A DNA stretch of 64,000 nucleotides, from assembly GCF_027563315.1 (NCBI RefSeq), contig NZ_JAMKBJ010000004.1, positions 124,001 to 188,000 on the forward strand. The letters are read 5' to 3'. The notes below the pieces were generated by a model. It worked only from the letters and a program-made list of their open reading frames with translations. It was not told the origin of the DNA and made no database searches. The translations under genes and the position numbers were made by a program. Below are positions 59,477 to 64,000 of this stretch, in pieces (the stretch's first letter is position 1; the number at the start of each line of letters is the position of its first letter). This DNA comes from Paenisporosarcina quisquiliarum. GTDB lineage: Bacteria; Bacillota; Bacilli; Bacillales_A; Planococcaceae.

Positions 59477-59494
59477 TTTCCATTGCAATGGAAA
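59477..59494. promoter_or_regulatory. 18-bp perfect palindrome upstream of the DUF5412 gene
   Basis: TTTCCATTGCAATGGAAA lies 47 bases before ATG 59541, a typical operator position. I cannot name the regulator. Confidence 0.55.
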
Positions 59495-59540
59495 CCATTT
59501 TCTCACGAATACGTTTCTTTCTTAAAGAGGAGTGGAAACC

Positions 59541-59924
59541 ATGTCTAACAAGCAAAGGACAGTATTAAAAGTAACGGCATATTTTTGTTTACTATTCGGT
59601 TCTCTTATATTTGGTTTAGTTCTGATCATAAATCATTTGTTCTTTAATATTAATCGGATACCTCAGGGTGAATTGCTCTCCGAGGAAGTTTCCCCTACTC
59701 GAGAATATACAGTCCTGACTTATGTTATCAATAGCCATTCTACCGTTGCACCAGCTGTCAGGGGCGAAGTGATTTATCATAATAAGAACGATCAAAAACG
59801 AAATATGTATTGGTCCTACCGAATAGAAGAAGGCAAGATTGAGTGGATTAACGATCATATTGTCTCCATTAATGGGATGAACCTCGATGTTCATAAGGAT
59901 ACGTACGACTTTAGAAAAGAATGA
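59541..59924 (+). CDS. DUF5412-like membrane-anchored protein
   Basis: A 127-residue protein with one N-terminal helix (about 10-33) and an outer domain: SPTREYTVLTYVINSHSTVA, PAVRGEVIYHNKNDQKRNMY, then WSYRIEEGKIEWINDHIVSI ending NGMNLDVHKDTYDFR, the pattern of DUF5412. Function unknown. GAGGAG before ATG 59541 decides against the GTG at 59532. A palindromic candidate operator lies upstream. Confidence 0.82.
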   Translation: MSNKQRTVLKVTAYFCLLFGSLIFGLVLIINHLFFNINRIPQGELLSEEVSPTREYTVLTYVINSHSTVAPAVRGEVIYHNKNDQKRNMYWSYRIEEGKIEWINDHIVSINGMNLDVHKDTYDFRKE

Positions 59925-59940
59925 GGCTCTATATTGAACA

Positions 59941-60567
59941 TCACTCGTTTAAGACATTAGCTTCAATCCCGTTAAGATGTTCCTGCTTATTCAGGAATCT
60001 GATGATTCGAGCGTTCTCTTTTATTTCAAGTAAATGAATGCCTGTATCACCTGTCGGAAATATGAATTCACAATTCATCGGTTGTTTGAGAAAGGCTTTT
60101 AAGAAATTTGAAATCGTTCCACCGTGAGACACAATAGCCACTCGTTCATAATGTTGATATTCATACAAGATCTTGTGAAAGATGCCCTCTACTCTGAAAC
60201 GGAATTCTAAATCAGATTCACCATCTTGAATGGGGACATGAGCTGGTCTTCCTCCTTCAGGTAAAGGGTATTTAATCGCCGCTTCTTTCCTTGATAATCC
60301 AGCAAGTACTCCATTATTAAATTCCATCAAATCATTCTCCACGATTAATTCGCAGCCTATCGATTCTTGTAATAGGCTGGCTGTCCTATTAGCCCTTTTT
60401 AATGGACTGGTTAGGATGATGTTTGGTCGATAATACTTTTCTATGTAGGTTGCCATTTTACTCGCTTGCTTCTCCCCCATCTCCGTTAAGGGAAAGTCCG
60501 CTCTACCTTCATGTACGCCTAATAAATCTGCTTCTGATTCTCCATGCCTAATGATCAACAGTTCCAT
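59941..60567 (-). CDS. Histidine phosphatase family protein
   Basis: A 208-residue phosphoglycerate-mutase-like phosphatase. LLIIRHGESEADLLGVHEGR holds the RHG phosphohistidine, TSPLKRANRTASLLQ the phosphate-binding Arg and VAIVSHGGTISNFLKAFL the second His. Substrate unknown. Single gene, convergent with the DUF5412 gene and divergent from the T-box transporter. Confidence 0.9.
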   Translation of the reverse strand: MELLIIRHGESEADLLGVHEGRADFPLTEMGEKQASKMATYIEKYYRPNIILTSPLKRANRTASLLQESIGCELIVENDLMEFNNGVLAGLSRKEAAIKYPLPEGGRPAHVPIQDGESDLEFRFRVEGIFHKILYEYQHYERVAIVSHGGTISNFLKAFLKQPMNCEFIFPTGDTGIHLLEIKENARIIRFLNKQEHLNGIEANVLNE

Positions 60568-60753
60568 AAAAACCCTCCCTTAAAATACACATACTTAGAT
60601 TGTGGCATGTATTGTTATTTATTTACAATGAAATTTTTTGTTTTAGTAATTATTATTCAACTTTCGCTGTGATTTATATAGAATCACTAAGACAAAGAGT
60701 TCCGGTTCGCTTTGGACTTTAAGCCTTCCCACTATTGATTTGAAAATGGCGTT

Positions 60754-60848
60754 GACGTAGGAGAGATTAGCATTCACGTAGGAAAAATCGAGGTTGACGT
60801 AGGAATTTTCGGCGTTGACGTAGGAATAATCGAAGTTGACGTTGTAAA
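60754..60848. repeat. Array G: five copies of (G/C)ACGTAGGAA, exact 21 bp period
   Basis: Cores start at 60754, 60775, 60796, 60817 and 60838 (last one GACGTTGTAA, decayed). Same core as array D, 32 kb away. It lies between the divergent phosphatase and T-box transporter, about 55 bases before the promoter. Confidence 0.9.
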
Positions 60849-60902
60849 AGCAACATTTGGCGTTTGCATCAGGGAGAAAGTTGAGTAATTAGAAAAAATA
60901 GA

Positions 60903-60931
60903 TTCCAAGAAGAGATTCCTTATGTTATGAT
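60903..60931 (+). promoter_or_regulatory. Promoter of the T-box MFS gene
   Basis: TTCCAA, 17-base spacer, TATGAT; the -35 is weak, the -10 good. Start expected near 60938. Confidence 0.6.
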
Positions 60932-60937
60932 ATCCAA

Positions 60938-61231
60938 AATTAAAAGCAATGAAGAGAACAGTAAGTCATCTGAATTCTTGAACAGAGAGCCCTGGTAGCT
61001 GAAAAAGGGTAAGCATTCACTGATTGAAACAAGACTCTGAGCTTCACATGGGAACCTTGAGTTTTAGGGGGATGGTGTGACGGATGCTCCCGTTAGAGAG
61101 CTAAAGTATAAGCATGAAAATCGTGCCGTACTTGAAAAGGTTCTGATGGTGACATCAGAACAAACTGGGGTGGTACCACGACATGTTAATCTCGTCCCCA
61201 AGACAAATCGTCTTGGAGGTGAGATTTTTTT
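60938..61231 (+). ncRNA. T-box riboswitch, predicted threonine-specific (specifier ACA)
   Basis: Stem I shows CAGTA, the middle helix AGTCATCTGAAT (60964-60975) with ATTCACTGATT (61015-61025), the AGAGAG bulge and the GCTGAAAA distal part; GAA-ACA-A follows, placing the specifier at 61029-61031. The T-box GGGGTGGTACCACGA is at 61167-61181. The terminator AATCTC...CCAAGAC / GTCTTGG...GAGATTTTTTT spans 61189-61231. By the same reading the proS leader gives CCU, which matches its gene, supporting ACA (Thr) here. Confidence 0.88.
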
Positions 61232-61262
61232 ATTTGCAAAAAACATGTCGGAGGGTTATGAA

Positions 61263-62471
61263 ATGAAATTACCTAAATGGAAATTCAATGCTTATTATTT
61301 AAGTGCCGTTGGAATAGCGAATATTGGGGGATGGATTTATTTATTGTCCATCAACTTAATGATTTTTGATCGGACAGGTTCCGCATTGGCAGTTGCGATC
61401 CTGTATATGATTAAACCGTTTGCGTTTATGCTCATGGGATTCTGGTCGGGCAGTGTGATTGATCGTGTGTCAACGAGGAGCTTGATGATTATCCTCGATG
61501 TAGTGCGGGCATCACTCATTTTGTTCATTCCTTTTCTAGATCCCATATGGGCTATCTATGCGATTGTGATGATTATTCAAATGGCAGGTGCCATGTTTGA
61601 GCCAGCCTCTTTTACCTATATGACGTCGCAATTACCAGATGTCGAGCGAAAGCAATTCAACGCTAAGCTTAGTTTTGTTCATTCTGGCGCATTCATCTTG
61701 GGACCTGCTCTTGCGGGGATATTATTTATGCTAGGCTCTCTTGAAATGGCGTTGTTTGTGAACACTGGTATGTTTTTATTGTCGGCTGGATTGATCTATT
61801 TGCTCCCGGGACATAGCCGTAGAAACTCATCTGAATCTACAAACTTTACTTGGAGTACTATCGTACAGGATTGGCATTTAGTCTGGAAGTTCAGTAAAAC
61901 GGCTTTCCCTTTTGTTGTCGTCTATATGGTCTTTCAAATGGTCATGTTGTTAACAGCCGCGCTTGATTCAACTGAGGTGGCTTTTGCGAAAGAAGTACTT
62001 CATTTAACAGATGCTGCCTACGGTTCACTTGTAAGCGTCGCAGGTATTGGATTTTTGATGGGCGCTATTAGTACGAATATGCTGGTCAAGTTCACTTCTG
62101 CCAAACAGTTGATGTCCAGTGGAACCATTTTGGTATCCATTGGGTACGTAGTTTATAGTTTTTCCACGAACTACGTAATGGCAAGTAGCGGGTTTTTCAT
62201 TCTCTGCTTCTCATTAGCACTCGCAAATACGGGTTTCACAACCTATATCCAAGAAAACATCCCAATCGAAATGATGGGAAGAATCTCAAGTTTATACGGA
62301 ATGCTTGTCTATTCGTTGCAATTGCTAGCCGTGTTAACTATTGGGATAGCGGCACACTGGTTTTCAGTACAAGCAGTCGTAATCGGTGGTTCCCTTCTTA
62401 TGTTAATTATTTCTCTGTTGCTGATTGTTTCCGTAAATCGTCTTGCCTCTTCCAAAGTGGCAATAAGTTAA
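61263..62471 (+). CDS. T-box-controlled MFS transporter
   Basis: A 402-residue permease with twelve predicted helices, EntS/MFS_3-like: YLSAVGIANIGGWIYLLSIN and FMLMGFWSGSVIDRVSTRSL (loop 2-3 motif). The frame is open into the T-box leader, but GGAGGG 7 bases before ATG 61263 sets the start. Control by a Thr-type T-box suggests threonine or a related amino acid or peptide as substrate or signal, though the family mostly exports compounds. Confidence 0.87.
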   Translation: MKLPKWKFNAYYLSAVGIANIGGWIYLLSINLMIFDRTGSALAVAILYMIKPFAFMLMGFWSGSVIDRVSTRSLMIILDVVRASLILFIPFLDPIWAIYAIVMIIQMAGAMFEPASFTYMTSQLPDVERKQFNAKLSFVHSGAFILGPALAGILFMLGSLEMALFVNTGMFLLSAGLIYLLPGHSRRNSSESTNFTWSTIVQDWHLVWKFSKTAFPFVVVYMVFQMVMLLTAALDSTEVAFAKEVLHLTDAAYGSLVSVAGIGFLMGAISTNMLVKFTSAKQLMSSGTILVSIGYVVYSFSTNYVMASSGFFILCFSLALANTGFTTYIQENIPIEMMGRISSLYGMLVYSLQLLAVLTIGIAAHWFSVQAVVIGGSLLMLIISLLLIVSVNRLASSKVAIS

Positions 62472-62496
62472 CTCGGAAAATATGTTCTCCAACACA

Positions 62497-62534
62497 AATA
62501 TCCCCGCTGTATGTTCCTATCAGCGGGGATTAAT
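62497..62534. terminator. Bidirectional terminator
   Basis: ATCCCCGCTG / CAGCGGGGAT with an 11-base loop and TTAATTAATG after it. Confidence 0.8.
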
Positions 62535-62554
62535 TAATGATAAGTTAGAGAAAA

Positions 62555-63277
62555 TTAAATTAAAGTGAAGTATGCACCAATTAAACAAAAGCCAAGAAGC
62601 GTCATTATGACAATTTGTTTAAACGTAGCCTCATGGATGGATTCAATCAGAATTTCTTTTACCGTTACCATATATATCATTCCAATAGACAGGCTGATAA
62701 AAGCAGACCAGAGAAGAGGATGGGGCATTTCTAAATTACTCCCTATTAAAGCACCCGCTCCCACCGGTAACGAAACGAGCACTGAAAGTAATAGCATGGT
62801 TCTTTTGTGAACACCCGCTATCAGTAATGGCGTAAAGACGATCAATCCTTCTGGAATATTATGCAGGAGGATCATTTGGAGGATCGATCGAGATAAACTT
62901 GTGTCCTGAACAGCGCCTAAACTGATTCCTATAGGAATGTTATGTATGGAAATGCCAAGCAGCAACAGCAAGCCGGTGTAAAAAGCGGCTGTCTGTTTGC
63001 CACCCTTCCCCCTCACTTTATGTATTCTGAAGAATCCGTGCAAAAAGTTGAACAAGAATACTCCTGCTAAAACCCCTGCGATAAAAGTAAACCAATTGCC
63101 GAGCTCAATAGCTTCTGGTGCAACTTCAAAACTCAGTAAACCAAGAATCAACCCTGCACATAAACAAAGGACAGCATCCGTGTTCTTCTTAAGGCCCTTA
63201 ATCCCCCAAGCAATGATTCCTCCTAAACCAAAACCGATGGCAGTAAATATTGTGCCCATCGCCCAAATTGAAGACAT
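62555..63277 (-). CDS. ZIP-family metal transporter
   Basis: A 240-residue membrane protein with about eight helices. The metal path in helices 4 and 5 reads SIHNIPIGISLGAV and LLHNIPEGLIVFTPL, the family's HN-x3-G and HNxPEG signatures. It would import zinc, iron or another divalent metal. A His/charged loop (RIHKVRGKGGKQ) precedes helix 4. Single gene; no Zur or Fur box was identified. Confidence 0.9.
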   Translation of the reverse strand: MSSIWAMGTIFTAIGFGLGGIIAWGIKGLKKNTDAVLCLCAGLILGLLSFEVAPEAIELGNWFTFIAGVLAGVFLFNFLHGFFRIHKVRGKGGKQTAAFYTGLLLLLGISIHNIPIGISLGAVQDTSLSRSILQMILLHNIPEGLIVFTPLLIAGVHKRTMLLLSVLVSLPVGAGALIGSNLEMPHPLLWSAFISLSIGMIYMVTVKEILIESIHEATFKQIVIMTLLGFCLIGAYFTLI

Positions 63278-63443
63278 TTAAATCACCCTCACGATCCTTG
63301 TCTCTATGTTTATATGGATTTTGGCAGGTATTTATGAGCCGTTCGTCTTGTTTCCTATAGGAGCATGAGCTCTAGAAATACAGGAGATTTTTATGTTTAC
63401 GGAGAATACATCAATTACTTGCCAATCAGAGAGGGTGCTCGAA

Positions 63444-64000
63444 ATGTTAAAAATCAATTCTGAAATTGAAGAACTAGAGAAAGAAATCCTAGAGAAAAAG
63501 CAACTCTTAAAGAAATTAAAAAAAGCTGCTCCATATGTACCTGTAAAAAACTACGAGTTTATAAAAAGTGACGGTCAATCCACTTCTTTACTTGAACTTT
63601 TTGGAGACCGCAATGAATTAATTGTCGTTCAAAATATGGGGAAATCCTGTTCCTACTGCACGATGTGGGCGGATGGATTCAGCGGAGTTTACGATTATCT
63701 TGCACATAAAGCACCATTTGTTTTAGCTACTCCCGATTCTCCGGATGTTCAAGCATCTTTCGCTAACGAAAGAAATTGGCCATTTCCTATGGTTTCGACG
63801 ATAAACAATAGTTTCAAAAAAGATATGGGATTTGAAAAAGATGGCTACCAATATCCTGGTGTCTCTACCTTTAAAAAAGATGACGACGGCTCCATCTTTT
63901 TGATCGCGAACGATGTTTTTGGACCCGGAGATGATTATAGCTCCCCGTGGCACTTCTTTGACTTGTTAGATTCAGGTGCTAAAGGTTTTAACCCGAATGC
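63444..64000 (+). CDS. DUF899 thioredoxin-like protein, 3'-truncated by window end
   Basis: The first 185 residues are visible; the gene runs off the window. After a coiled coil (MLKINSEIEELEKEILEKKQ) it has a thioredoxin-like fold: SDGQSTSLLELFGDRNELIV, MGKSCSYCTMWADGFSG with C-x2-C, NDVFGPGDDYSSPWHFFDLL, the DUF899 pattern. It may be a dithiol oxidoreductase. GAGGG with 8-base spacing precedes ATG 63444. Confidence 0.88.
   Translation, partial: MLKINSEIEELEKEILEKKQLLKKLKKAAPYVPVKNYEFIKSDGQSTSLLELFGDRNELIVVQNMGKSCSYCTMWADGFSGVYDYLAHKAPFVLATPDSPDVQASFANERNWPFPMVSTINNSFKKDMGFEKDGYQYPGVSTFKKDDDGSIFLIANDVFGPGDDYSSPWHFFDLLDSGAKGFNPN

Noticed and set aside
61077-61262. Upstream extension of the MFS reading frame
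   Set aside because: It runs through the T-box, antiterminator and terminator; the ribosome site before ATG 61263 and the family N-terminus show that translation starts there.

Overview
The window is 64 kb of AT-rich chromosome from a low-GC, probably endospore-forming Gram-positive bacterium. It is most likely a member of the Planococcaceae or a close Bacillales relative (Sporosarcina, Paenisporosarcina or Psychrobacillus type). This is inferred from many Bacillus subtilis-like genes and gene orders (yuaF-floT, ykaA-pit, yfiY divergent from yfiZ-yfhA, asnO, yeeI, ywbE, yteA, a YjcZ-type peptide, dacC), strong AGGAGG-type ribosome sites, T-box and sigma-W signals, and one GC-rich repeat of a kind I remember from Bacillaceae and Planococcaceae. 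There is no rRNA, tRNA, prophage, transposase or CRISPR array; the content is mostly housekeeping and accessory genes.

Layout. 1-6 kb: end of a riboflavin operon (ribA domain, ribH), a phosphatase, a METTL25-like methyltransferase, a Dph6-like ATPase with a P-loop kinase, and a GT2-GtrA glycosyltransferase. 6-16 kb: a GC-rich repeat, an HD-GYP protein, a sigma-W-driven NfeD-flotillin operon, an HTH/DUF2087/GIY-YIG fusion, the phosphate transporter pair, a pentapeptide-repeat protein, and an AlbA_2-type regulator with a paired operator. 16.6-18.6 kb: a proline T-box controlling a type-3 prolyl-tRNA synthetase. 18.7-27.4 kb: Nudix and SDR genes, then a compact eight-gene minus-strand operon (ywbE to an M19 dipeptidase) whose paiB member appears to start at ATT inside a hairpin. 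27.5-34 kb: an orphan membrane-tethered PstS-like protein, a Fur-box-controlled siderophore uptake locus with an FhuF-like reductase, and a LysM-3D cell wall protein. 34-46 kb: GAF-STAS, OsmC, a sporulation-type histidine kinase, a DksA-like protein, transporters, a TetR/MFS pair with twin operators, and a cysteine-rich MarR/flavoprotein cluster divergent from an ArsN1-like acetyltransferase. 46-64 kb: asnO, MerR, an amino acid permease with a long structured leader, a candidate independent ncRNA, yeeI, fhs, yunD-like and dacC genes, a threonine-type T-box upstream of an MFS transporter, a ZIP transporter and a truncated DUF899 gene.

The most unusual signal is a set of seven intergenic arrays with a period of about 21 bp (four of them exactly 21 at every step). 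Each array repeats one 9-11 base core separated by variable bases. At least five different cores occur, and most arrays sit next to a rho-independent terminator. One array lies inside the proS leader between the T-box terminator and the start codon, within a larger inverted-repeat-bounded segment. Other leads are the ATT-start/hairpin arrangement of paiB, the Thr-type T-box on an efflux-type transporter, the ncRNA at 52.7-52.9 kb, and the cysteine-rich putative metalloid or thiol-stress cluster at 42.5-45.2 kb. All family names come from reading the sequences; no database search was possible.
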